Assembly: GCF_003054045.1 (NCBI RefSeq)
Contig: NZ_QBKH01000002.1
Span: 62,001 to 126,000 of the forward strand
DNA: 64,000 nt
Source: Sphingobacterium faecium
Lineage (GTDB): Bacteria; Bacteroidota; Bacteroidia; Sphingobacteriales; Sphingobacteriaceae
Reading direction: 5' to 3'
The translations under genes and the position numbers were made by a program. How positions within the stretch are numbered: position 1 is the first letter of the stretch; every line of letters begins with the position of its first letter. Under the pieces are notes generated by a model. That model was given only the letters and a program-made list of their open reading frames with translations, made no database searches and had not been told where the DNA came from. Shown one piece after another: positions 56,788-64,000 of the stretch.

Positions 56788-58203
56788 ATGAAAAAACCAG
56801 CACTATTTGCGTTATTTTTTGCCCTGAGCAGCATTGCCATAGCACAAAAGAAAAGCGATCGACCTAATATTGTCTTTATCATGGCGGATGACCTGGGATA
56901 TGGTGATCTTGGAGCTTATGGGCAGCGAATCATCGAAACAAAGCATCTGGATGCTTTAGCAAAACAGGGGATGCGTTTTGATAACTTTTATGCCGGTACT
57001 TCTGTTTGTGCACCTTCCCGATCCGCTTTGATGACTGGTCAACATACCGGACATACGCCTGTGCGTGGTAATAAAGAATTAGAACCCGAGGGACAGCAAC
57101 CCTTAGCAGATTCGGTGCAGACGATCGCGATGCTATTGCAAAAGGCAGGTTACGCGACAGGTGCATTTGGAAAATGGGGATTAGGTATGGTGGATACCTA
57201 CGGTTCTCCGAATCGGAAGGGCTTTGATGAGTTCTATGGCTATAACTGCCAGCGACAATCCCATCGTTATTATCCAACACATCTGTGGCATAATCAAGAA
57301 CGTATCGAGTTAGAAGGAAATGGTTTAATGGCCAAAGGGCAATATGCTCCAGAGCTGATTCAAGAAAAAACACTGGAATTTATTGAAAACAATCAGGATC
57401 GACCTTTTTTCCTGTATGTTCCGACGGTATTACCACACGCCGAATTATCCGGACCTGATGATCAATTTTATGCGCAATATGCCAACACATTTGATGAAAA
57501 AGCGCATAAAGGAAATGACTATGGTTCTACAGCGACCATTGCAGGATACGCTTCTGTGGCTAAACCAAGAGCTACTTATGCCAGTATGGTCAGCCGTATG
57601 GATGCACAGGTTGGACAAATAGTTGAAAAGCTCAAAGCGTTAAATTTATTGGACAATACCATCATTGTCTTTACAAGTGATAATGGATCACATCGCGAAG
57701 GAGGTGCGGATCCCGAATTTTTCAACAGTTCCGGAGGTTTGAGAGGGTACAAACGCGATCTGTATGAGGGTGGTGTAAAAACACCATTTATTGTTTATTG
57801 GCAAGGAAAAGTGTCTCCAGGATCTACTTCTGATTATTTAGGGGCATTTTGGGATGTTATGCCCACTCTAGCAGAAGTTGCGCAGGCAGGAAAACCGCAA
57901 TATACAGACGGTATTTCGTTTGTTCCGACATTACTTGGAAAACCTAAAAAGCAAAAGCAGCATGATTACTTATATTGGGAGTTTCATGAAGATGGCGGCC
58001 GTCAAGCGGTGCGTCAAGGTGATTGGAAATTGATTTTGCAAAAAGTGAAAAGTGGAAATCCTATCCCCGAATTGTATAACCTGAAACAGGATCCTCAGGA
58101 ACAAAACAACTTGGCCGCAAGTAGTCCCCAAAAAGTGGAGGCCTTGCGTAAAATTACAACAAAAGCACATGTGGAAAATCGTGATTTTCCCTTAGTTAGA
58201 TAA
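56788..58203 (+). CDS. Sulfatase (arylsulfatase-like), exported
   Basis: 471 residues. A signal peptide ends near AIAQ. The metal-binding NIVFIMADDLGYGD (27-40) and the sulfatase signature C74-APSR-S-ALMTGQHTGH are present. The cysteine form needs conversion to formylglycine by a maturation enzyme, which is not in the window. Later motifs GKWGLG and FTSDNGSHREGG complete the active site. It removes sulfate esters, probably from polysaccharides, in the periplasm. It is a single gene with its own terminator. Confidence 0.95.
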   Translation: MKKPALFALFFALSSIAIAQKKSDRPNIVFIMADDLGYGDLGAYGQRIIETKHLDALAKQGMRFDNFYAGTSVCAPSRSALMTGQHTGHTPVRGNKELEPEGQQPLADSVQTIAMLLQKAGYATGAFGKWGLGMVDTYGSPNRKGFDEFYGYNCQRQSHRYYPTHLWHNQERIELEGNGLMAKGQYAPELIQEKTLEFIENNQDRPFFLYVPTVLPHAELSGPDDQFYAQYANTFDEKAHKGNDYGSTATIAGYASVAKPRATYASMVSRMDAQVGQIVEKLKALNLLDNTIIVFTSDNGSHREGGADPEFFNSSGGLRGYKRDLYEGGVKTPFIVYWQGKVSPGSTSDYLGAFWDVMPTLAEVAQAGKPQYTDGISFVPTLLGKPKKQKQHDYLYWEFHEDGGRQAVRQGDWKLILQKVKSGNPIPELYNLKQDPQEQNNLAASSPQKVEALRKITTKAHVENRDFPLVR

Positions 58204-58206
58204 GAG

Positions 58207-58282
58207 AGTGAGAAGGTTAGAGCTGGAGGTTAGATATTTAGAATGTTCTCACCTACTAACTAGCTCACCTTCTCACTTTTTT
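58207..58282 (+). terminator. Terminator after the sulfatase gene
   Basis: An 11-base-pair perfect stem with distant arms (58207-58217 with 58267-58277), partly paired between them, followed by TTTTTT. Confidence 0.65.
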
Positions 58283-58286
58283 CACC

Positions 58287-59867
58287 TTACTTAATCATGA
58301 TATGTGGTTGATTGTGATAGGTTTCACTTTTATAAAAACGAATAAGGAAATCCAATGTTTCGCGTGTTAATGGATAGAAAAACTGCTCATTGATTTCCTT
58401 TTGGTAAACTTCATAATAATGTTGTACGAGTCCAACAGAGAAAAACTTCTGAACCAATAGTTGCAATAAGTTTTGCGCATAGTTTGTTGGTTCATGTTCA
58501 TCTTCCACAAAAAATGGATTATTTTTTAAGGGGAAAAGATTTTCAATACCACCAAAAAATTCCAGACCTATTTTCGGATTATAAAATGCGGTCACAGGCG
58601 TATCCTTAGAAGCATTGGGGTTAGCCACCTCTTCGATGAGCGGTAGCCCTACTTGTTCACGATATGCTGTGGTGAGCTCATGGATGTAACCTGAAATTTC
58701 AGCTTCCTTCATAAATGCCAGCAGGCCGTCATGCTTGTCCATAAATAACGTTTTTACATCTTCCACCTGTTGTTCTGCTTTTTCAATATGGCTCCTTTTA
58801 CCCTTTAGTGCTTCTACCAAATAAGCTTGATCCATTTCTTGGTCAGCAGTCAGGTCGATTTGATCAGCATCAACAGCAGACATCATACCCGATAAGTTCC
58901 AAGCATCTTGCCATGGAACAATCTCCATATAGAATAATTGTGCAGCTGGAGGCTCCTGGAAATTTTGAATTGAATTTTGATTGACAAAAAAGAGTTCCCC
59001 TGTAGTCAAGTGTTTCAATTGTAGGCGTTCCGCTTCTAATTTTTCAAATTCAAAGAAGCTATCGATCCGTTTTCCAATTTGGCGTACCTGCTCATATTGT
59101 GGATGATGAGGAGTTAAAGTCGAGGCAACAAATTCACAAGATCTTAAACCCAATAGATGTAAACGGAAGAAAACAAAGTGATTATCGCGCACGCGGAAAG
59201 TCATTTGATTCAAATACGCAGGATCATGCTGATAGCGACCTAAGTCTGCAATATCCATATGCTGCATCAAACTGTTGTAATAATAACCTCCCGTGATATA
59301 GTTGGTTGCGATTACCTTTTCCGCAAAATTGCGAACCTCCAGATAATTGGCATCCGCTGCTAGTTCGTATTCCTTTTGTAATAAGGTATTTTCTGGTGCG
59401 ACCTCATAGTGCTCTTCCAGCACCGCATAAGCAAGATCTGTTACTAAAGCGAGCAAACGACCTTCTTTATCTAAGAAAAGGTGCGGATTACGCTCGCTGA
59501 AAAACAACCAAGAAAGAACCAGTACATCCTGCGGATTGATATCTTCAGGGAAATAGTCTGTTAAATCCTGATCCTCAAAAAAGGGAAGCATTTTTCCATA
59601 CAGCGCTTTGTGCTCTGTTCTGAAAGCATCAAAAAGCTTTGTTCCAGAAACTACATCCTCGAGATAGCAGGTCAAGTAAACGCTGAGTGTTTTTATAATT
59701 TCAGGTCTGATCAGCGCATCTGTTTCTTCTTCGTCAAACCATAATGTGCTTAGCGCATCGTGTATGTCATTGGCAACTTGTAAATAATAACGATCGGCAT
59801 CCGATCTTCCTTGATAAGGATGTTGTCCTAGCCAATCTTGTATATAAATACGATTTTTGTTCATCAA
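58287..59867 (-). CDS. Hypothetical protein, DUF3843-like
   Basis: 526 residues with no signal or membrane segment. The N terminus NRIYIQDWLGQHPY and SDADRYYLQVANDIHDAL resemble DUF3843, a Bacteroidota family of unknown function; I recall this likeness from the family's N-terminal motif and cannot verify it. The rest is helical and rich in aromatic and acidic residues (YFPEDINPQDVLVLSWLFF, IVPWQDAWNLSGMM). An M-E-Q-rich coiled-coil-like segment lies near residues 340-380. It stands alone, 228 bases from rarA, which is divergent. Confidence 0.6.
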   Translation of the reverse strand: MMNKNRIYIQDWLGQHPYQGRSDADRYYLQVANDIHDALSTLWFDEEETDALIRPEIIKTLSVYLTCYLEDVVSGTKLFDAFRTEHKALYGKMLPFFEDQDLTDYFPEDINPQDVLVLSWLFFSERNPHLFLDKEGRLLALVTDLAYAVLEEHYEVAPENTLLQKEYELAADANYLEVRNFAEKVIATNYITGGYYYNSLMQHMDIADLGRYQHDPAYLNQMTFRVRDNHFVFFRLHLLGLRSCEFVASTLTPHHPQYEQVRQIGKRIDSFFEFEKLEAERLQLKHLTTGELFFVNQNSIQNFQEPPAAQLFYMEIVPWQDAWNLSGMMSAVDADQIDLTADQEMDQAYLVEALKGKRSHIEKAEQQVEDVKTLFMDKHDGLLAFMKEAEISGYIHELTTAYREQVGLPLIEEVANPNASKDTPVTAFYNPKIGLEFFGGIENLFPLKNNPFFVEDEHEPTNYAQNLLQLLVQKFFSVGLVQHYYEVYQKEINEQFFYPLTRETLDFLIRFYKSETYHNQPHIMIK

Positions 59868-60095
59868 ATAAATAGTTAATGAGTATAAGTTTCAGTATGT
59901 AAATGAGCCTATTTTTTTATAATTAAGGTGATGAGAATACGAGCAGTACCGTTGTTCATCTTGTTTTAAAAAACAATTTTACTGTTGATAAGTCTCCTAT
60001 ATAAAATGCTCATCCAAAAATAGCCAAATTTTTGAATTCCATAAATTGATTGTGAAGTAAATGAACAATTGCTAATATCTTCTTACTTTTGATCT

Positions 60096-61403
60096 ATGGC
60101 TACACGAATTCCACTGGCAGAGCGCATGCGTCCCAAGAAATTGGAAGATTATGTTGGACAGCAACATATTATCGGTCACGATGCGGTTTTATATCATGCC
60201 ATTCAACAAAAAAATATTCCTTCCATGTTACTTTGGGGTCCTCCGGGGGTTGGGAAAACGAGTTTGGCACTTTTGATGGCCAAAGAATTGGGTAGGCCAT
60301 TTTTTTCTTTAAGTGCGATTCAGTCTGGCGTGAAAGATATTCGTGAAGTCATTGAAAAAGCAGAGAAGCTCATGCAGGTCAATCAGGAGCAATCTTTGAT
60401 GAATTTTAATCAAGAACAACCCATTTTGTTTATTGATGAGATCCATCGTTTCTCCAAGTCACAACAAGACTCCTTATTGGGAGCGGTAGAACGCGGTCTG
60501 GTGACCCTCATTGGGGCCACGACCGAAAATCCGTCCTTCGAAGTTATATCGGCACTACTGTCGCGCTGTCAAGTCTACGTACTAGAACATTTAAGCAGCG
60601 AAGATCTGATCGGTCTGATGGAGAAAGCGCTCCACGAAGATGCCTACCTGAAAGACTTAAATATAGAGATTGAAGAATATGAGGCTATTTTAAGACTTTC
60701 GGGCGGAGACGCGCGCAAACTGCTCAATGTATTAGAATTGGTCAGTAATGCAGCAGTATTGCATCATGAACCAGTGACCAATGCATTTGTATTGAAACAA
60801 GTGCAGCAAAATATGGCTATTTATGATAAGACCGGGGAGCAGCATTACGATATCATATCTGCTTTTATCAAATCCATTCGTGGTTCGGATCCCAATGCGG
60901 CTATTTACTGGTTGGCGCGTATGATTGAAGGTGGAGAAGATCCTTCTTTTATTGCCAGAAGATTATTGATTTTAGCATCTGAGGACATTGGCAATGCTAA
61001 TCCCAATGCACTTTTACTAGCCAATACCTGCTTTCAGGCGGTCAATGTGATCGGGTGGCCCGAGTCACGTATTATTCTGGCTCAGGCAGTGACCTACTTA
61101 GCAAGTTCTCCCAAGAGCAATGCCTCTTATGAAGCCATTAATAAAGCTCAGGGAGTGGTGAAGCAAACAGGAGACCTTTCTGTACCTCTTCATTTGCGCA
61201 ATGCGCCGACTAAACTGATGAAAGAGCTTCATTATGGTGCCGAATATAAATATGCCCATGCTTATCCCGGTAATTTTGTGATTCAAGAATTTTTACCCGA
61301 TGAACTAAGCGGTATGACCCTATATGAACCAGGTAAAAATCCGCAAGAAGAAAAGTTAAGACAGGGATTGCGAGACAAGTGGAAAGAGAAGTACAGGTAT
61401 TGA
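60096..61403 (+). CDS. rarA: Replication-associated recombination protein A (MgsA/WRNIP1-type)
   Basis: 435 residues. An AAA+ ATPase related to clamp-loader subunits that acts at stalled replication forks. PLAERMRPKKLEDYVGQQHI at the N terminus, Walker A WGPPGVGKT, Walker B LFIDEIHRFSKSQQDSLL, sensor GATTENPSFEV and the C-terminal MgsA domain (FIKSIRGSDPNAAIYWLARMIEGGEDP) are all present. A -7-type TACTTTTG (60084-60091) ends four bases before the ATG. Confidence 0.97.
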   Translation: MATRIPLAERMRPKKLEDYVGQQHIIGHDAVLYHAIQQKNIPSMLLWGPPGVGKTSLALLMAKELGRPFFSLSAIQSGVKDIREVIEKAEKLMQVNQEQSLMNFNQEQPILFIDEIHRFSKSQQDSLLGAVERGLVTLIGATTENPSFEVISALLSRCQVYVLEHLSSEDLIGLMEKALHEDAYLKDLNIEIEEYEAILRLSGGDARKLLNVLELVSNAAVLHHEPVTNAFVLKQVQQNMAIYDKTGEQHYDIISAFIKSIRGSDPNAAIYWLARMIEGGEDPSFIARRLLILASEDIGNANPNALLLANTCFQAVNVIGWPESRIILAQAVTYLASSPKSNASYEAINKAQGVVKQTGDLSVPLHLRNAPTKLMKELHYGAEYKYAHAYPGNFVIQEFLPDELSGMTLYEPGKNPQEEKLRQGLRDKWKEKYRY

Positions 61404-61458
61404 TTTCATTTTAAATCTCAGAGGATATTGTTTACCTTTGCTCGGATAGGATTAAAGC

Positions 61459-62004
61459 ATGACATCAGATTTAACATTTACAGCGATAGATTTTGAAACA
61501 GCAACAGGGCATCAAAATAGTGCCTGTGCAGTGGGTATCGTTACAGTGGAATCTGGTATCATTACCAATGAGTTTTATTCCTTGATCCAACCGCCACGCA
61601 ATGAGTATATGTGGCAGACGACGCGTGTGCATGGTATCAAACCTCGAGATACACAGCATTCGCCAACATTTAAGGAATTGTTCCCATCCATTAAATCTTT
61701 ATTGGCAAATAAATTAATGATTGCGCACAATGAGCTGTTCGATCGTAATGTTTTACGCAAAACGATGCTTCACTATGGACTTTCCTACGAAGAGCTGCAG
61801 TTGGCTGAGATGTGGGAGTGTACGTATAAGATCTACCGCAATAAAGGTTTTAAACCTGCACGTCTAAATGCATGTTGTGAAGTGTTAGGCATCACACTGA
61901 ATCATCACGAAGCTTTATCCGATGCCAAAGCCTGTGCAGAACTCTATCTCCGCCACCCCTATGTGGCCACATTGGAAAGTAAGGTCGAAGGTTTAGAGGG
62001 GTAG
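61459..62004 (+). CDS. DEDDh 3'-5' exonuclease (DnaQ-like)
   Basis: 181 residues. Exonuclease I is AIDFETATG (D11, E13). Exonuclease II is around MIAHNELFDRNVL, and exonuclease III ends in HHEALSDAKACAELY, with the H of the DEDDh type. It is a stand-alone proofreading-like or repair exonuclease, without polymerase or BRCT domains. It follows rarA by 55 bases on the same strand, consistent with a shared repair role. A TACCTTTG -7-like box (61433-61440) may give it its own promoter. Confidence 0.93.
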   Translation: MTSDLTFTAIDFETATGHQNSACAVGIVTVESGIITNEFYSLIQPPRNEYMWQTTRVHGIKPRDTQHSPTFKELFPSIKSLLANKLMIAHNELFDRNVLRKTMLHYGLSYEELQLAEMWECTYKIYRNKGFKPARLNACCEVLGITLNHHEALSDAKACAELYLRHPYVATLESKVEGLEG

Positions 62005-62361
62005 CCTATCGTGTTGGCCTTGTATCAATAACCACTACCTGACTCGATTTCGGAGTAACATCATTAAAGACCTTTATTTTTGAAGGAAATTATCATCTAT
62101 GGGTTAAGATATGAGCATGCGATGATGGAGTCGTTTTTCACTACGATATCATCAGGATTTCGAAAAGCATATGGCCCAGAAACTGGTTCTAATTGTTCGA
62201 TTTTCCACATTTAGGTCAGATGTCCCCTACTTTGTCCCCCCTTTGTCCCCCTTGTAAAATTGCGTCTCCATCACGTAAAAATTATATTTGCTGCGTCTTT
62301 TAAAAGATTCGTTATTTCTTAATTAATTAAATGATTAACCTTTTCTTTATTTTAAATTAAC
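62005..62361. other. Intergenic region with C-rich direct repeats
   Basis: 357 bases. It contains three imperfect copies of TTTGTCCCCC spaced 11-12 bases apart (62221-62251). On the minus strand these form three G-runs. No gene was supported. Confidence 0.6.
62221..62251. repeat. Three tandem TTTGTCCCCC units
   Basis: Copies at about 62221, 62231 and 62242 with period 11-12 bases, about 110 bases upstream of the next gene. Confidence 0.75.
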
Positions 62362-62907
62362 ATGTTTTACGCCTTCCTTTTGATCACGATTTTGATTTTT
62401 ATAGCTGGATTTTACTATTGGAAAAGATTCAGTTTATCCCGTCACTTTTTAGATCGGGCCTCCGTGAACATCGAGCACCGCTACCATCAATTGGAAAGTG
62501 GTGATTCGACATCTGGTAAATCAAAAAATGGAGCACTCCTATTTACAGTAAAAAGAATAAGCCTAGATACCCGCAATATTGTGATCAAAGATGTAAAACT
62601 CGATCATGCATCCATTCATGTCAGTTTAGATCAATTGATTATGATCACCTTTCCTGCAGAGTCAAATCAAGCTTATGAAGCTTCCGTGCGTTTTCGAATA
62701 CGTGGACAATCGCGTCCTTCAGATTTTATGAGCCAGCGTCGCGCAACCGTTAGTGGTTATATTACCTCCGAATCATCAGGCCGTATTCCTTTTCGTGTTC
62801 AATTGCCTGTCTCGCAGTTTATGGAAGAAGCAAACGCAGTGGGCTCCGAAAAGGAGCCGGTTAGCATGTCAGATCGTGTGCGGGTGAACAAATTGAAGGG
62901 GGAGTAG
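62362..62907 (+). CDS. Hypothetical membrane-anchored protein
   Basis: 181 residues, family not recognised. One N-terminal membrane helix (about 3-21, FYAFLLITILIFIAGFYYW) is followed by a positively charged KRFSLSRHFLDR and a beta-rich soluble region (ALLFTVKRISLDTRNIVIKD ... YEASVRFRIRGQSR). The C terminus is acidic then basic. The K/R after the helix suggests that the soluble part is cytoplasmic by the positive-inside rule. The start is supported only by the preceding AT-rich sequence. Confidence 0.7.
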   Translation: MFYAFLLITILIFIAGFYYWKRFSLSRHFLDRASVNIEHRYHQLESGDSTSGKSKNGALLFTVKRISLDTRNIVIKDVKLDHASIHVSLDQLIMITFPAESNQAYEASVRFRIRGQSRPSDFMSQRRATVSGYITSESSGRIPFRVQLPVSQFMEEANAVGSEKEPVSMSDRVRVNKLKGE

Positions 62908-63000
62908 CTGACTTCATGAGTTGATTATTTTGGATTGTTTTATGTTACATTCATAGTTAGGATAAGACTGATTCACCATCTACCTAAGTCTTGTTTATAA

Positions 63001-63027
63001 TGCCTTGATCTGTCAAGGCATTTTTTA
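63001..63027 (+). terminator. Terminator after the membrane-anchored protein gene
   Basis: An 8-base-pair perfect stem (63001-63008 with 63013-63020) with TCTG loop and a T-run to 63026. Confidence 0.82.
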
Positions 63028-63101
63028 TTAAACATCAGGTCAGCTGAAGTTCGAATAGCTATCTCCTCATCTGCAAGAAAGTTATCGTTATTGCTTATTA
63101 C

Positions 63102-63200
63102 TTAAAAGATGTCGTCATCAGCACCGGCCCCATGACCTATTAAATTCTGTCTGTTGATTGTCGCGATCACCAACAATCATAGATTGCGATCAGGTGTCAT
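63102..63200 (-). pseudogene. Possible small gene remnant with in-frame TGA
   Basis: From an ATG at 63200 the frame reads MTPDRNL, TGA, then LLVIATINRQNLIGHG and AGADDDIF before TAA. The post-stop part has a protein-like, GC-richer composition. No family could be named. It could be chance. Confidence 0.2.
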
Positions 63201-63230
63201 ATTGAAAATCAAGTTTGCCTCATATGCTTG

Positions 63231-63261
63231 TTGTATATGAGCTTCTATTTATATAAGTTTG
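63231..63261 (+). promoter_or_regulatory. Promoter of the S41 protease lipoprotein gene
   Basis: TTG (63231-63233), 20 bases, TAAGTTTG (63254-63261). The start codon follows 20 bases later. Confidence 0.75.
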
Positions 63262-63281
63262 TATATCTTATAGATTTAAAT

Positions 63282-64000
63282 ATGAAATTATTTTCAACGC
63301 AAATTTTAGGGAAAGGATTATTTTTTTCTCTGGTTGCACTTTTTTTTATGAGTTGTAAAAAAAACAATCCACAACCCGAGCCTGAGCCCTTGGTCCGTAC
63401 GAGCGATCAAATGATTCGGGATAGTATCTACTATTACTATAAGTTATATTCATTGTGGGGAGACCAATATATACCCCAATACGATGATGCTTTTAAATTT
63501 ACAGATCAGTATACCTCTGCAGATGCCGTCCTGGTCGGATTGAAGAGTTTAACTCCTGCTTATCCTAATTATGCTTCTTATGGAGGATTCTTGGATCGAT
63601 TCTCTTTTATCGATGGGCTGAATGGGTATAACACGGGTACGCAATCTAGATTAAAAATGGATAGAAATGAGGGTTATGGATTATATATATCCATGAGCCC
63701 CATTGATTCAAAATTGGCCAGGCCCGTTATTTATTTTGTCGAAGGTGGTTCTCCAGCTGAAAAAGCAGGATTGAAACGTTCCGATATGATCACTTCCATC
63801 AACGGTGATCCTAATTTTGCAGTTGCCATCACCTGTGATGCTTTCGGTTGTAAACCCCAGGATCCCAAGGATCTTGATGATGTAATAACCCGTGTTGCAA
63901 ATGCACTGGAGGGAGGCGGGCTTCAGCTTGAATTGCTACGTCAGGATCAGACCACTTACAGGCAAAATCTTTCCTATGCTTCTTATACCATTGACCCCCT
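63282..64000 (+). CDS. S41-family peptidase lipoprotein with PDZ domain (3' end outside window)
   Basis: 239 codons are visible from the ATG at 63282 to the window end. A signal ends at the lipobox FFMSC, followed by KKNNPQPEPEP, a proline/acid linker. A helical segment typical of Bacteroidota S41 lipoproteins (MIRDSIYYYYKLYSLWG) and a PDZ domain (YFVEGGSPAEKAGLKRSDMI) follow. The S41 catalytic core should lie beyond the window, so the protease label rests on the N-terminal layout. It is a second, distinct S41-type gene in this window, smaller than the Prc-type one. Confidence 0.75.
   Translation, partial: MKLFSTQILGKGLFFSLVALFFMSCKKNNPQPEPEPLVRTSDQMIRDSIYYYYKLYSLWGDQYIPQYDDAFKFTDQYTSADAVLVGLKSLTPAYPNYASYGGFLDRFSFIDGLNGYNTGTQSRLKMDRNEGYGLYISMSPIDSKLARPVIYFVEGGSPAEKAGLKRSDMITSINGDPNFAVAITCDAFGCKPQDPKDLDDVITRVANALEGGGLQLELLRQDQTTYRQNLSYASYTIDP

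Larger units (their letters stand above)
62908..63281. other. Intergenic region with terminator, possible gene remnant and promoter
   Basis: 374 bases. It has a hairpin terminator at 63001-63027, a short minus-strand frame with an in-frame TGA at 63102-63200, and a consensus promoter at 63231-63261. Confidence 0.55.

Overview
The window comes from the chromosome of an AT-rich member of the Bacteroidota, most likely family Sphingobacteriaceae (Sphingobacterium/Pedobacter-like). This is inferred from a SusC/SusD pair, DUF5686, DUF4270 and DUF5689 proteins, the Bacteroidota promoter pattern (TTG, 19-20 bases, then TAnnTTTG) in front of many genes, and the lack of Shine-Dalgarno sequences before most starts. 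No prophage, insertion sequence, CRISPR array or rRNA operon is visible. One tRNA (Glu, UUC) is present.

Layout. 0-2.6 kb: end of the nuo operon (nuoM, cut by the window edge, and nuoN). 2.7-6.1 kb: a DUF5686 outer-membrane protein coupled to an enoyl-CoA hydratase. 6.5-9.1 kb: two tandem cytoplasmic ankyrin-repeat proteins, then tRNA-Glu on the other strand. 9.3-15.1 kb: phosphopantetheinyl transferase, dcd, prfB with a programmed +1 frameshift, pgi and pfkA. Four of these (all but prfB) carry very similar promoters. 15.2-17.7 kb: a DsbD system split over two genes. 17.9-26.5 kb: birA, rsfS, ftsH, a LUD-domain protein, rhomboid protease, a ComM-type ATPase, a three-gene YtxH/holin-like envelope module and trmB. 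26.7-33.0 kb: SusC, SusD and a DUF5689 lipoprotein, a TonB-dependent uptake locus without enzymes. 33.1-38.2 kb: trhO, then a minus-strand surface-glycan cluster (flippase, methyltransferase, two glycosyltransferases, DUF3820). 38.2-42.1 kb: a DeoR-type regulator, a repetitive protein with seven GFKPRFKA motifs, a YebC-family protein and a threonine dehydrogenase-like enzyme. 42.8-49.9 kb: asd, kelch and DUF4270 lipoproteins, a divergent two-component system and a TetR regulator. 50.0-58.2 kb: GH3 hexosaminidase, C-terminal processing protease, dienelactone hydrolase-like enzyme, TPR protein and sulfatase. 58.3-64 kb: a DUF3843-like protein, rarA, a DEDDh exonuclease, a membrane-anchored unknown, and the start of a PDZ/S41 protease lipoprotein cut by the window edge.

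Most of the window is core metabolism and cell-envelope biology. I did not find a clear new defence or mobile system. The observations most worth following are: the RF2 frameshift site with an internal AGGAGG in a lineage that rarely uses Shine-Dalgarno pairing; an extended promoter block of up to 19 bases shared by several genes, with a perfect inverted copy at the tetR gene; promoters whose -7 box abuts the start codon, predicting leaderless mRNAs; the GFKPRFKA repeat protein with its near-identical DNA repeats; and the kelch/DUF4270 pair facing a two-component system.
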